Source of the DNA: JAHDDY01 sp964549375
GTDB lineage: Bacteria > Pseudomonadota > Alphaproteobacteria > Rhodobacterales > Rhodobacteraceae
Direction of reading: 5' to 3'
Assembly (NCBI GenBank): GCA_964549375.1
Contig: CAZJWF010000030.1
Coordinates: 1 to 30,398, forward strand
Length of the DNA stretch: 30,398 nt
Below are positions 8,339 to 16,640 of this stretch, piece by piece. Under the pieces are notes generated by a model. It did no database searches. It saw nothing but the letters and a program-made list of their open reading frames with translations, and was not told where the DNA came from. Position 1 is the stretch's first letter. Each line of letters begins with the position of its first letter. Position numbers and translations under genes: made by a program.

Positions 8339-8647
8339 TTATGGTGAATTTTTCTCAAACATCCGCCAGTTTGCGCGGATTTCTGCGATTAAGGAAACTT
8401 CACCTAAGGTTAATGAAGCCTCTTCAAGAGGTTTACGGCCTGATACCCAATCGTATAAATCCTGATCCCGCTGAGCCAGCAGCAATTCGAACGCGCCAAG
8501 TGTCGCGGCGTTCAGCGTCTCGCCGTTTTGATCAATGAACCCCCCCAAAATAAGATCCATTTCCCGCATCCCGCGCCGCCACGCGCGCATCTTTGCGCGC
8601 TTCAGGCGCACTGCTTGGTCGGCTTCAGTGGGAAATGCCTCCTTCAC
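8339..8647 (-). CDS. sdhE: FAD assembly factor SdhE (YgfY/DUF339 family)
   Basis: 102 aa. The GTG start at 8647 overlaps the XRE gene stop as GTGA. It shows the SdhE hallmark RAKMRAWRRGMREMDLILGGFID at about 18-40, including the RGxxE motif needed to promote covalent FAD attachment to the succinate dehydrogenase flavoprotein. Then comes the helical DLYDWVSGRKP segment, which is also typical of the family. It acts in the cytoplasm as a small assembly chaperone. It is translationally coupled to an XRE regulator, with erpA (Fe-S insertion) upstream, so this stretch groups cofactor-maturation functions. In other alphaproteobacteria sdhE often lies beside recG or mfd, not seen here. Confidence 0.9.
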   Translation of the reverse strand: MKEAFPTEADQAVRLKRAKMRAWRRGMREMDLILGGFIDQNGETLNAATLGAFELLLAQRDQDLYDWVSGRKPLEEASLTLGEVSLIAEIRANWRMFEKNSP

Positions 8648-9051
8648 GCCGCGTTCAGCGCAACCAAAGCGTCTTCGATTCGCGCCATGCGTTTGGCGAT
8701 CATGCCTTGCATCTGTTGGGCATCCCGTAATTCTGTCAGCAAACGGTCAGCGATTTGATCATCACTAAACCCCTCGGCATCGGGTTCATTTCCGGGCGCA
8801 GGAACACCTTCGCCGATACCGTAGAGTAGCCATCCGGCAGAAACGCCCAAAATACCAGCAAGCAGTGTCATTCGGTTGGCGCGCGGCTCTGCGGCATCAT
8901 TTTCCCAGTTATCCAGCATCTCAGATTTGACCGCCAAGGCCTTTGCGAGTTCCACTTGGGACATACCCGCTCTTTCACGGGCAACGCTGATGCGCTCTCC
9001 CAGCGTAGAGACTTCGTCACTGTAGTAGTCGCATTGCTCAATCGTATCCAT
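8644..9051 (-). CDS. XRE-family helix-turn-helix protein
   Basis: 135 aa, ATG 9051 with GGAG 7 nt upstream. The HTH_3 domain covers about 17-74: LGERISVARERAGMSQVELAKALAV, then MLDNWENDAAEPRANRMTLLAGILGVSAGWLLYG. The GWLLYGIGE ending is common in small Cro/C1-type regulators with a short C-terminal extension. The rest (about 80-135) is acidic and then helical (LLTELRDAQQMQGMIAKRMARIEDAL), perhaps for oligomerisation. It overlaps sdhE by 4 nt and so may regulate its own transcript. The target is unknown. A CTAAACGT element on the opposite strand, flanked by GGATC/GATCC arms, lies about 54 nt upstream. Confidence 0.85.
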   Translation of the reverse strand: MDTIEQCDYYSDEVSTLGERISVARERAGMSQVELAKALAVKSEMLDNWENDAAEPRANRMTLLAGILGVSAGWLLYGIGEGVPAPGNEPDAEGFSDDQIADRLLTELRDAQQMQGMIAKRMARIEDALVALNAA

Positions 9052-9095
9052 GACGCTACTCCAAAAATCTGCTCACTCTGCTGGGTCGCTCCAGC

Positions 9096-9118
9096 GGATC
9101 GTACACGTTTAGAGATCC
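9096..9118. promoter_or_regulatory. CTAAACGT element within a GGATC/GATCC inverted repeat
   Basis: GGATC (9096-9100) and GATCC (9114-9118) enclose CACGTTTAGA. On the minus strand this reads CTCTAAACGTG, the same 11 bases as at 7595-7605. It lies between erpA and the XRE gene, upstream of the latter. Inferred operator. Confidence 0.3.
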
Positions 9119-9187
9119 TTGTCCGAGCCGTAACCCTCATAGCACGTTTGCTGCAATGCACAATAACTTCACGATCCATGAGACAAT

Positions 9188-9562
9188 TTACATTGAAAAG
9201 CTGGTTCCGCAGCCGCATGAACTCGTCGCATTCGGATTGTCGATGGCAAAATGTGCGCCGATCAACTCATCTTTGTAGTCGATGATCGCACCGTCCAAAA
9301 ACGGCTGTGAGACAGAGTCGATCACGACTCGTGCGCCGTCTTTCTCGATGACAACGTCATCGTCATTTGTGCTGGTTTCGAGGTCAAATTTGTACTGAAA
9401 GCCAGAACACCCGCCCCCTAACACCGCGACGCGCAACATCTTATCCGCGCCTTCGCTCGCCAGAATAGCGGAAAGCTGGGTGAATACCGCATCCGTAACG
9501 CTGATACCTTCAGCCGAGGCAATCGGGGCATCCATATCGCTAAACTCCATCGCTTTCGACAC
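9188..9562 (-). CDS. erpA: ErpA/IscA-type iron-sulfur cluster insertion protein
   Basis: 124 aa from GTG 9562; ATG 9550 (MEFSDMDAPIAS) is an equally good start, since an AAGGA lies close upstream of both. A-type Fe-S carrier: it accepts a cluster from the ISC/SUF scaffold and delivers it to apo-enzymes in the cytoplasm. The three conserved cysteines are present: one in GGGCSGFQYKF and two in SSCGCGTSFSM at the C-terminus. The spacing and core ISVTDAVFTQL are typical. Possible clients in this window include IspG, whose homologue depends on ErpA in E. coli. It is divergent from dgt, with only 50 bases between. The erpA-dgt neighbourhood is conserved in alphaproteobacteria. Confidence 0.92.
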   Translation of the reverse strand: MSKAMEFSDMDAPIASAEGISVTDAVFTQLSAILASEGADKMLRVAVLGGGCSGFQYKFDLETSTNDDDVVIEKDGARVVIDSVSQPFLDGAIIDYKDELIGAHFAIDNPNATSSCGCGTSFSM

Positions 9563-9612
9563 GTCCTTAAGTTAGCACAGATAAGGGAACTGGAACTAGG
9601 AACAAGCCCGCG

Positions 9613-10797
9613 ATGATGCGAGTTGAGCATTTACAGCCCTATGCCGTCGATCCGCGCACCTCTCGCGGGCGGCTGGTGAACGAGGATGAAAGCAATCATC
9701 GCTCGCCGCATCAACGCGACCGTGATCGCATTTTGCACTCCGCCGCCTTTCGAAAACTCAAACATAAGACACAAGTCTTCGTCGCTCATGAGGGCGATTA
9801 CTACCGCACAAGACTGACGCATTCGCTTGAGGTCGCACAGATTGCCCGCTCTGCAGCTCGGACATTGCGGCTCAACGAAGATTTGGCCGAAGCCGTCGCG
9901 CTGGCCCATGACCTAGGTCATACGCCCTTCGGTCATGCTGGCGAGACGATGCTCGACGAGTTGATGTCGCCGTATGATGGGTTCGATCACAACGCACAGG
10001 CGTTGCGGGTCGTCACCAAGCTCGAACAGCGCTACGCACTTTTTGACGGGCTAAACCTGACATGGGAGACATTGGAAGGCTTGGTCAAACACAACGGTCC
10101 GCTATTGGGTACCGCCGATGCCTCGCGAGACGCCTTGCCTTTCGCCATCCGCGCGTATTCAGCACAACACGACCTCGAACTACACACCCGCGCGAGCCTT
10201 GAGGCACAAATCGCGGCGCTCGCCGATGACATTGCCTATAACAATCACGATTTTGATGACGGTTTACGGGCTGGATTTTTCACGCTCGACGAAATTGCAG
10301 AACTGCCCTTGATTGGCGATAAAATCCGCGAGGTTGACAGGCGCCATCCCGGCATTGACGAAACGCGGCGTTCGCACGAAGCCTTACGGCGCATGTTCTC
10401 GGCAATGGTCGAGGATTTGCTGGATGAGACCACACGGCGGATCAATGACGCCGCCCCCGCAACTGCCGAAGCTGTGCGGATGCACCCCGCGGCGCTCGCC
10501 GGGTTTTCGGACGAGATGGATCGGGCATTCACGGAAATTCGGAAATTTCTATTCCAACGCATGTATCGCCATTTCCGCGTCAACCGTATGATGGCCAAGG
10601 CCAAGCGCGTGATCGAGCAGATGTTTCCGCTGCTGCTTGAACAACCCAACCTGCTCCCCGCCGGATGGAGCGAAGACGCCCACGCCGCAAAGGGCAGCGC
10701 TCGTGCTCGAATTGTTGCGGATTACATCGCGGGCATGACCGACAATTACGCGCTGGAAGAATACAAACGCCTCACTGATCCATTCGAGAGGGCCTGA
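9613..10797 (+). CDS. dgt: Deoxyguanosinetriphosphate triphosphohydrolase-like HD protein
   Basis: 394 aa, ATG 9613. HD-superfamily dNTPase, expected to cleave dNTPs to the nucleoside plus triphosphate and so limit the dNTP pool. The N-terminus has the family-typical DPRTSRGRLVNEDESNHRSPHQRDRDRI. The metal site is visible: His70 in RTRLTHSLEV, His99-Asp100 in AHDLGHTPFGH, and a later Asp in ADDIAYNNHDFDD. The length fits the type-2 Dgt subfamily common in alphaproteobacteria. Downstream, a tail-anchored protein starts inside its stop codon (TGATG, 1-nt overlap), so the two are translated together. nrdJ, which makes dNTPs, lies next and is convergent. Confidence 0.93.
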   Translation: MMRVEHLQPYAVDPRTSRGRLVNEDESNHRSPHQRDRDRILHSAAFRKLKHKTQVFVAHEGDYYRTRLTHSLEVAQIARSAARTLRLNEDLAEAVALAHDLGHTPFGHAGETMLDELMSPYDGFDHNAQALRVVTKLEQRYALFDGLNLTWETLEGLVKHNGPLLGTADASRDALPFAIRAYSAQHDLELHTRASLEAQIAALADDIAYNNHDFDDGLRAGFFTLDEIAELPLIGDKIREVDRRHPGIDETRRSHEALRRMFSAMVEDLLDETTRRINDAAPATAEAVRMHPAALAGFSDEMDRAFTEIRKFLFQRMYRHFRVNRMMAKAKRVIEQMFPLLLEQPNLLPAGWSEDAHAAKGSARARIVADYIAGMTDNYALEEYKRLTDPFERA

Positions 10798-11162
10798 TGC
10801 GTGAAGTTGTGTTGGCGGCTGGCCAGAAAATCAAAGTCCTGCACCTGATGACGCGCGCCTTTCGGGTTCGCGTGGAGTTTGACGTGAAAACAGCAGACGG
10901 CTCCGCGCCGCGTGGCGAGGTCGAACTTTCACATGGCAGCACCATTGTTGGCCGCAAGACCGCGACCCTGCCGTTAGAAGCGCATCATATCTTCGAAAAA
11001 CCGTGGAACCAACACGGCTATCAAATCCACATCACCTCTGAGACCGACGCCACCGTGCGCTTTCACACCCGCCATATTCGCGAGGTACATATTCACTGGG
11101 CAATGGCGATCATGACCATCGCATTTGCCCTCATTGTGTTGATCGGTTGGCTTTCACGATAA
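10797..11162 (+). CDS. Hypothetical C-terminally anchored membrane protein
   Basis: 121 aa, ATG 10797 sharing its A with the dgt stop. The N-terminal 95 residues look beta-rich and soluble (IKVLHLMTRAFRVRVEFDVKT, GEVELSHGSTIVGRKTATLPL, QIHITSETDATVRFHTRHI). A single hydrophobic helix sits at about 98-118 (IHWAMAIMTIAFALIVLIGWL) and is followed by only two residues, so this is a tail anchor with the soluble part in the cytoplasm. I do not recognise the family. The tight coupling to dgt suggests it may tether or modulate the dNTPase at the membrane; this is inference only. Confidence 0.7.
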   Translation: MREVVLAAGQKIKVLHLMTRAFRVRVEFDVKTADGSAPRGEVELSHGSTIVGRKTATLPLEAHHIFEKPWNQHGYQIHITSETDATVRFHTRHIREVHIHWAMAIMTIAFALIVLIGWLSR

Positions 11163-11221
11163 GCCCTGCCGCCGACCCCTCCCGGTAGTCCCGGCATGCG
11201 CTCAGCACACAGGCGAAGAAA

Positions 11222-11256
11222 AACCCGCCCTCAAACTGGAAGGCGGGGTTCGTACT
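11222..11256 (-). terminator. Rho-independent terminator downstream of nrdJ
   Basis: On the minus strand, an AACCCCGCC arm pairs with GGGCGGGTT (one bulge), followed by a T-rich run (TTTTTCTTC). It lies about 120 nt past the nrdJ stop and could also slow dgt-side transcripts. The hairpin and U-tract orientation favour the minus strand. Confidence 0.65.
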
Positions 11257-11285
11257 AGTGTCCCTGCTCGGGCATTTTGTTATTC

Positions 11286-11378
11286 TAATTTGAGGATCAT
11301 TCTTAACGTCCCCCTCTGCCTCGCCTCGGAGCCGGGGAGACGCGCCGAAGCGCGCTACCCCGGCAATCTCTCAAATTA
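11286..11378 (-). other. Structured nrdJ 3' region: GC hairpin inside a long-range AT stem
   Basis: A strong hairpin with 7-bp arms GCCGGGG (11331-11337) and CCCCGGC (11358-11364) contains an inner GCGC-CGAA-GCGC stem. Around it, TAATTTGAG (11286-11294) and CTCAAATTA (11370-11378) are perfect 9-bp complements, and the inner edge of the second arm covers the nrdJ stop codon. It may protect or end the nrdJ mRNA. There is no U-run directly after the GC hairpin. Confidence 0.4.
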
Positions 11379-14300
11379 ACTACAGCCGCTCGTCCCGCCG
11401 CAGGTGTTGCACTTCAGGCAGGCCCCGTTACGGACCAGCGTAAAGTTCCCGCATTCCCCGCAGGCATCGCCCTCAAAGCCCTTCATCCGGGCCTCAGCAA
11501 CTTTGTCGAGGACCATCGTACTAACAGACGCCGTGGTTGCGGCGGCGCGCTCCGCCACAAGGCTAGGCCCTTGTGCGGCGGGGCTGACACTCTCTACGGC
11601 CAATTCGCCAGAGAACTGCTTTGGCATATGCTGGCGCAGATATCCGACCGACGCGAGTTGCTTGACCATGTCGAGCGCTGGGCTGGCGGTCTTGGCTTCG
11701 ACGGAGTTCGGCTCCGCACTCTCTCCCTCGCCTCTTCCAAGATCATCGAATTTCACACCATCCGTGCCGACATGCGCGAGGTCATCACGGGCCGCATAAC
11801 TGACCGCCAATTCGCGGAAGATGTAATCGAGGATCGAAGTTGCGTTCTTGATCGAGTCATTACCCTGCACCATGCCCGCAGGCTCAAAGCGCGTGAAGGT
11901 AAAGGCTTCAACAAATTCATCCAGCGGCACACCGTATTGCAGAGCCAGAGACACCGCGATGGCGAAGTTGTTCATCATCGCCCGGAAGGCCGCGCCTTCC
12001 TTGTGCATATCAATGAAGATCTCACCGAGGCGACCATCTTCATACTCGCCGGTCCGCAGATAAACCTTATGCCCACCGACGACCGCCTTTTGCGTATAGC
12101 CCTTGCGGCGTTGCGGCATCTTTTCGCGCTCACGGTTCGTGCGGTCGCGATAGATAATCTTTTCAACGACCCGTTCGGCCACGGCTTCCGCACGCAGCGC
12201 AGCGGGACGATCCGCACCGATTGCCTCTTGCAGATCGCTCTCATCCTCATCTTCACTAAGAAGCTGCGTCGACAAAGGCTGCGAGAGTTTCGAGCCATCG
12301 CGATAAAGCGCATTGGCCTTCAGGCCGAGGCGCCACGACATCATGTAAGCGTCGTTACAATCCTCGATGGTCGCATCGTTCGGCATGTTGATCGTCTTGG
12401 AGATCGCACCGGACATAAACGGTTGCGCCGCCGCCATCATCTTGATGTGGCTTTCCCACGACAGATAGCGCTTGCCGATCTTGCCGCACGGGTTCGCACA
12501 ATCAAAGACAGAGAGATGATCGTCAGTAAGATGCGGCGCCGCTTCCAGAGTCATCGTGCCACATGCGTATAGATTCGCGGCGTCCACTTCTGTCTTGGAA
12601 AACCCAATTGCGCGCAGCAGATCAAAATTCGGATCAATCATCGCGGCGGGGTCCAGACCAAGGGTCTTGGTGCAGAACTCTTCGCCCAGCGTCCATTGGT
12701 TAAACGCAAATCGGATATCGAACGCCGTCGGCAGGCCGGCTTCCACCGCGTCGATCTGAGCATCGCCAAAGCCTTTGGCACGCAACGCCTCCTGATCAAC
12801 GCCGGGGGCGTCTTTCAGCGTGCCGCGACCAACAGCGTAATCCACAATCTCGACAATCTGATCGGGGTCGTATCCGAGCGTTTTCAGTGCAGCTGGCACT
12901 GCCCGGTTGATGATTTTGAAATACCCACCACCCGCAAGCTTCTTAAATTTCACCAGCGCGAAGTCCGGTTCGATTCCGGTCGTGTCGCAATCCATCACCA
13001 GACCGATGGTGCCGGTCGGCGCGACAACGGATGCCTGTGCGTTGCGATACCCGTGCTTCTCGCCCAGCTTCACGGCGCGATCCCAAGCTTTCTCGGCAGC
13101 TTTGATCAGTCGTTGATCCGGGCAATTCGCGTGATCGAGCGCCACGGGCGGCGTGCGGAGTTTCTCATACCCCGACGTCATGCCTTTCGCTGCGCGGCGG
13201 TGGTTCCGCATCACGCGCAGCATATCGTCGGCGTTCTCTTCATAGCGCGGGAACGGCCCCAACTCACCGGCCATCTCTGCGGAGGTTGCATAAGAAACAC
13301 CGGTCAAAACCGCCGACAACGCCCCACACAACGCACGACCTTCGTCAGAGTCATAGCTTAGCCCCATCGTCATCAACAGGCCGCCAATATTGGCATAGCC
13401 AAGACCCAACGTGCGGAAGTCATAACTTCCCTGCGCGATGGCTTCCGATGGGAATTGCGCCATCAGGACGCTGATCTCCAAGGTCACGGTCCAAAGGCGC
13501 ACGGCATGTTCATAAGCCGCAAGATCAAAGCGACCATCAGGTTTGAGGAACGCCAGTAAGTTCAACGACGCAAGGTTACAGGCCGTATCGTCAAGGAACA
13601 TGTATTCCGAGCACGGGTTCGATCCGCGAATCTCGCCGCTATTGGGACAAGTGTGCCAGTCATTGACGGTGTCGTGGTATTGAATACCAGGATCGGCACA
13701 TGACCACGCCGCGTGACAAACTTTTTCCCACAGACCCTTAGCTTGCAACGTCTTATGAACCGACCCGTCACGGCGACGGATCAGATCCCACTCCCGGTCT
13801 TCTTTAACCGCTCTCAGGAATTCGTCTTTCACGCGGATCGAGTTATTCGCGTTTTGCCCAGCAACCGACAGATACGCCTCTGAGTCCCAATCCAATCCGT
13901 AGGTCGGAAATTCAATGCTGGTATACCCCTGCCGCGCGTACTGCATGACACGCTGGACATAGTTTTCTGGGATATGAACCTTCCGCGCCGCTTTGATTGC
14001 GGCCTTCAGGCTTTCATTCTTTTTGGGATCGAAAGCATCATCCTCGCTGCCGTCCCATGTCTTAACTGCCTGCATCACCGCATTGAGGTGTTGTTCATGC
14101 AGTTTCGACCCCGCGACCAGAGACGCAACTTTTTGTTCTTCGGTAACCTTCCAATCAACAAAAGTCTCAATATCGGGGTGATCTGCATCGACAATCACCA
14201 TCTTGGCCGCACGGCGCGTTGTGCCGCCCGATTTAATCGCGCCTGCCGCCCGATCGCCGATTTTCAGAAAGCTCATTAAGCCGCTGGAGCGGCCACCACC

Positions 14301-15038
14301 CGACAGAGGCTCGCCCTCGCCGCGAATGGATGAGAAGTTCGTGCCCGTGCCAGAGCCATATTTAAACAATCGCGCCTCACGGACCCACAGGTCCATGATG
14401 CCGCCGTCATTCACCAGATCATCGCTCACCGATTGGATGAAACAAGCATGAGGTTGAGGGTGTTCGTAAGATGACGACGCCCGAACCATCTCGCCGGACT
14501 TATAATCGACGTAGAAGTGGCCTTGTGACGGCCCATCAATTCCATAAGCCCAATGCAGCCCGGTATTGAACCATTGCGGCGAGTTCGGCGCGGACTTTTG
14601 CAGCGCCAACATGCGGCGCATCTCATCAAAATACGCTTTGGCATCGGCTTCTTTCGTAAAGTAGCCGCCTTTCCAACCCCAATAGGTCCATGTTCCCGCG
14701 AGACGGTCAAAAACCTGCTTCGCCGTCGTCTCACCACCCGTGCGTTCATCTTCGGGCAGTTTCGCGAGTGCCTTTGTGTCCGCTTCAGAGCGCCAGAGCC
14801 ATTGCGGGACGCCCGTTTCGCGCACACGCTTTAATTTCGCAGGAACACCCGCTTTGCGAAAATACTTCTGCGCGAGCACATCACACGCAACCTGTGACCA
14901 TTGCTCTGGTGCCTCTATCTCATCAAGCCGGAAGACAATCGATCCGTCAGGATTTCGTATCTCGCTCGCCGTGTATTTGAATGGAATGCCCGCATAAGCG
15001 TCATTGTCAGTTTTGGTATCAAAACGCTCGATTTTCAT
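11376..15038 (-). CDS. nrdJ: Adenosylcobalamin-dependent (class II) ribonucleotide reductase
   Basis: 1220 aa, ATG 15038. Reduces ribonucleotides to deoxyribonucleotides using coenzyme B12 radical chemistry, independently of oxygen. The long alphaproteobacterial form is recognisable by the opening ERFDTKTDNDAYAGIPFKYTASEIRNPDGSIVF. The barrel carries the first redox Cys at about 199 (PHACFIQSVSDDL), a GTGTNFSSIRGEGEPL loop, and NPCSEYMFLDDTACNLASLNL with the radical-site region. The C-terminal half has PTGTIGLVMDCDTTGIEPDF and the CGTMTLEAAPHLTDDH segment. The last 30 residues form a Cys-rich tail with three CxxC pairs (CGEC, CLKC-NTC), ending GCS, typical of NrdJ zinc-ribbon C-termini. No cobalamin riboswitch was recognised upstream. 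It is convergent with dgt. Confidence 0.97.
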   Translation of the reverse strand: MKIERFDTKTDNDAYAGIPFKYTASEIRNPDGSIVFRLDEIEAPEQWSQVACDVLAQKYFRKAGVPAKLKRVRETGVPQWLWRSEADTKALAKLPEDERTGGETTAKQVFDRLAGTWTYWGWKGGYFTKEADAKAYFDEMRRMLALQKSAPNSPQWFNTGLHWAYGIDGPSQGHFYVDYKSGEMVRASSSYEHPQPHACFIQSVSDDLVNDGGIMDLWVREARLFKYGSGTGTNFSSIRGEGEPLSGGGRSSGLMSFLKIGDRAAGAIKSGGTTRRAAKMVIVDADHPDIETFVDWKVTEEQKVASLVAGSKLHEQHLNAVMQAVKTWDGSEDDAFDPKKNESLKAAIKAARKVHIPENYVQRVMQYARQGYTSIEFPTYGLDWDSEAYLSVAGQNANNSIRVKDEFLRAVKEDREWDLIRRRDGSVHKTLQAKGLWEKVCHAAWSCADPGIQYHDTVNDWHTCPNSGEIRGSNPCSEYMFLDDTACNLASLNLLAFLKPDGRFDLAAYEHAVRLWTVTLEISVLMAQFPSEAIAQGSYDFRTLGLGYANIGGLLMTMGLSYDSDEGRALCGALSAVLTGVSYATSAEMAGELGPFPRYEENADDMLRVMRNHRRAAKGMTSGYEKLRTPPVALDHANCPDQRLIKAAEKAWDRAVKLGEKHGYRNAQASVVAPTGTIGLVMDCDTTGIEPDFALVKFKKLAGGGYFKIINRAVPAALKTLGYDPDQIVEIVDYAVGRGTLKDAPGVDQEALRAKGFGDAQIDAVEAGLPTAFDIRFAFNQWTLGEEFCTKTLGLDPAAMIDPNFDLLRAIGFSKTEVDAANLYACGTMTLEAAPHLTDDHLSVFDCANPCGKIGKRYLSWESHIKMMAAAQPFMSGAISKTINMPNDATIEDCNDAYMMSWRLGLKANALYRDGSKLSQPLSTQLLSEDEDESDLQEAIGADRPAALRAEAVAERVVEKIIYRDRTNREREKMPQRRKGYTQKAVVGGHKVYLRTGEYEDGRLGEIFIDMHKEGAAFRAMMNNFAIAVSLALQYGVPLDEFVEAFTFTRFEPAGMVQGNDSIKNATSILDYIFRELAVSYAARDDLAHVGTDGVKFDDLGRGEGESAEPNSVEAKTASPALDMVKQLASVGYLRQHMPKQFSGELAVESVSPAAQGPSLVAERAAATTASVSTMVLDKVAEARMKGFEGDACGECGNFTLVRNGACLKCNTCGGTSGCS

Positions 15039-15470
15039 TCTTGAAATTCCCTCGATCCTGCCTGCACATCTCGTTTATCCGAGGTTGGGTGTGCCAAGTT
15101 TTTCTAACGAATTTTGACCTGAACGCCGGTTCTCCGTGCGGTCAAAATTCTTGTTATTTTTGAATACACGTACACGACACTCTTTAGATAACACCGTAAC
15201 AAACTTGCTTTTAATCCACAAGATGTAGCGGTACCCTCCCCACGAAGCGCTATTGATAGGTCTGTTCTCCGGAAGCGCAAGCCCTTTTTCGACCCCCCTG
15301 CCGCTACGTAGGGGATAACGTTGGGGATGAAGTCCAAAAACTTTTGAAATTTGAAATGGCTGCTCCAATTGACGCTGATTCTAGAAAATTCAGATTTTTT
15401 TAACCACGTTTGATTAATTTCCTTCCGAAGTAGATTGGAAAAAAAATACACACCTATAAGGCGAATATCT
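15039..15470. other. 432-base gap between divergent nrdJ and the receiver-like gene
   Basis: No convincing gene: minus-strand frames here are open but basic and of low coding quality. It holds the perfect inverted repeat at 15109-15150, an A/T-rich stretch at 15385-15450 next to the plus-strand gene, and a weak DnaA-box-like TAATCCACA (15212-15220). It must contain the promoters for both divergent transcripts. Confidence 0.6.
15109..15150. promoter_or_regulatory. Perfect 11-bp inverted repeat upstream of nrdJ
   Basis: GAATTTTGACC (15109-15119) and GGTCAAAATTC (15140-15150) are exact reverse complements separated by 20 nt. The spacer itself contains GAAC-GCCG-GTTC (15121-15132). The element ends 71 nt upstream of the nrdJ ATG. 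It could be a two-site operator or a leader RNA stem. It does not match the NrdR box consensus I know. Confidence 0.5.
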
Positions 15471-15953
15471 ATGAGCTTGGCGGACGTCATCATCATCGAC
15501 TCAGATGAGAAGCGAAGATCGACGCTCGCATTGTTGATCAAAGCTGCAACGCGCTTAGACGTGGCTGGTTTTCCGGTTCTTTCTGCGGCGTTTCCCGGAT
15601 TTTGCAACCCGAAGGACAGGCTCCTGCCCGAAACGACAAAGCTCTTTATCTGTCCTTGGGACGAAGGCGGAGAAGCGCTAGTCTTGGAACGAGTGGTCTT
15701 GGGCGGCGATACGCCCCCCTTGCTCGTTCTGTCAGATGAGGTCACGCCCTCGCGGATTGGCCTATGCCATCGAGCAGGCAACACGCATCTTATCCCAAGC
15801 AACCAACTGAATTTAAATGCGCTCCGCACCCGCATTCTACTGTCTCTCGACGGGCCAATTACGTTGGCGGATCGGATTTCCCGATCCCACATTCCTCTGC
15901 GAGAAACCCTGTCGGCGTTCCCGGCCCTCAAACGGCGACTTGCATTTAATTAA
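15471..15953 (+). CDS. Degenerate receiver-like (pseudo-REC) protein
   Basis: 160 aa from ATG 15471, with AAGGCG 7 nt upstream; the longer frame from 15435 lacks a ribosome site. The pattern resembles a CheY-type receiver. Strand 1 ends in an acidic site (LADVIIIDSDEKRRSTLALLI). A strand at about 69-72 (KLFICPWDEGG) lacks the phosphorylated Asp at the usual place. LLVLSDEVTP resembles strand 4 with a Ser in the Thr position, and NTHLIPSNQLNLNALRTRIL resembles the last strand-helix but without the conserved Lys-Pro. So it is probably a non-phosphorylated protein-interaction domain. No output domain follows. The fold assignment is by eye and tentative. Divergent from nrdJ; next gene 100 nt downstream. 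Confidence 0.55.
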   Translation: MSLADVIIIDSDEKRRSTLALLIKAATRLDVAGFPVLSAAFPGFCNPKDRLLPETTKLFICPWDEGGEALVLERVVLGGDTPPLLVLSDEVTPSRIGLCHRAGNTHLIPSNQLNLNALRTRILLSLDGPITLADRISRSHIPLRETLSAFPALKRRLAFN

Positions 15954-16053
15954 ACGCAAAACGCTGTATATCTTAGATAATTTGTGATTATCGCCAGACT
16001 TCTTTAAGCGAGTTGCGATAAATTGCCCTCGACTGGGAAATCGGGGGATTTCG

Positions 16054-16563
16054 ATGCACGACGACAAGACACAGACATCCGCTCGCACACCGCGCATTGA
16101 TTCGCGCGTGTTACGGCACATGATGCACGAGACAATTGATCTGCTAGACAGATCGACCGAGCACGCTGACGAAGCCTGCATGAACACAGATGCCGCAATG
16201 GCTCTCACGCGGATCGACTGGATGCTGATGGCCATCTTCAATTGGCTGACAGAGCAATTGCGGAGCGAAATGAGTGGCGCGGTCCATAAACCGCTCGGCG
16301 AACCCGTTTCGATTGTGGGAATTGACCAAAGCGCTTTGAGCAAAAGTTTGCGAAGCTATGCCCAATGCGTTGATCGCCTGCATGACCGTATTGGAAAGCT
16401 AGACGCGTTGATCGCTGGGACCGCAGAAGAACCGGCTGACTCAGCCGTCCTCCGAGAAAGCGGCAAGGTTTTGAACATTTTCGGGAACCCCAAACCGGCA
16501 GACCAGGTTCACAATGCCGTTCTTGCTTCTCGCCAGCGCCTCAAATCCGCCTTTGGCACCTGA
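16054..16563 (+). CDS. Hypothetical helical cytoplasmic protein
   Basis: 169 aa, ATG 16054 with a GGGGGA ribosome site 5 nt upstream. Mostly helical by composition: RVLRHMMHETIDLLDRSTEHADEACMNTDAAMALTRIDWMLMAIFNWLTEQL at about 18-70, then a shorter linker and SLRSYAQCVDRLHDRIGKLDALI at about 98-122. No signal peptide or membrane anchor. I do not recognise the family. It sits between a receiver-like gene and an IalB-family gene on the same strand, with gaps of 100 and 77 nt, so one transcript is possible but not certain. Confidence 0.7.
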   Translation: MHDDKTQTSARTPRIDSRVLRHMMHETIDLLDRSTEHADEACMNTDAAMALTRIDWMLMAIFNWLTEQLRSEMSGAVHKPLGEPVSIVGIDQSALSKSLRSYAQCVDRLHDRIGKLDALIAGTAEEPADSAVLRESGKVLNIFGNPKPADQVHNAVLASRQRLKSAFGT

Positions 16564-16640
16564 CACAACGACGCTTCATCCATTGCGACTTGCGGAGGAT
16601 ATGCTACGTCCTCCGCCGGTCACCTGAGTTGGAGTTGAAC

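Noticed and set aside
11286..11378. Integron attC site
   Set aside because: No core-site GTTRRRY/RYYYAAC pairs and no gene cassette or integrase nearby.
11571..12572. 333-aa plus-strand open frame
   Set aside because: Lies fully antisense to nrdJ, basic and without domain features; a shadow of high-GC codon use.
15212..15220. DnaA-box-like TAATCCACA upstream of nrdJ
   Set aside because: One mismatch to the 9-mer consensus and no second good box nearby; expected by chance.
15039..15470. Cobalamin riboswitch upstream of B12-dependent nrdJ
   Set aside because: I could not find the conserved B12 box or the core junction motifs on the minus strand; only the inverted repeat stands out.
15104..15931. 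275-aa minus-strand open frame across the gap and the receiver-like gene
   Set aside because: Low-complexity basic sequence, no ribosome site, and it covers the inverted repeat; the plus-strand gene has better coding signs.
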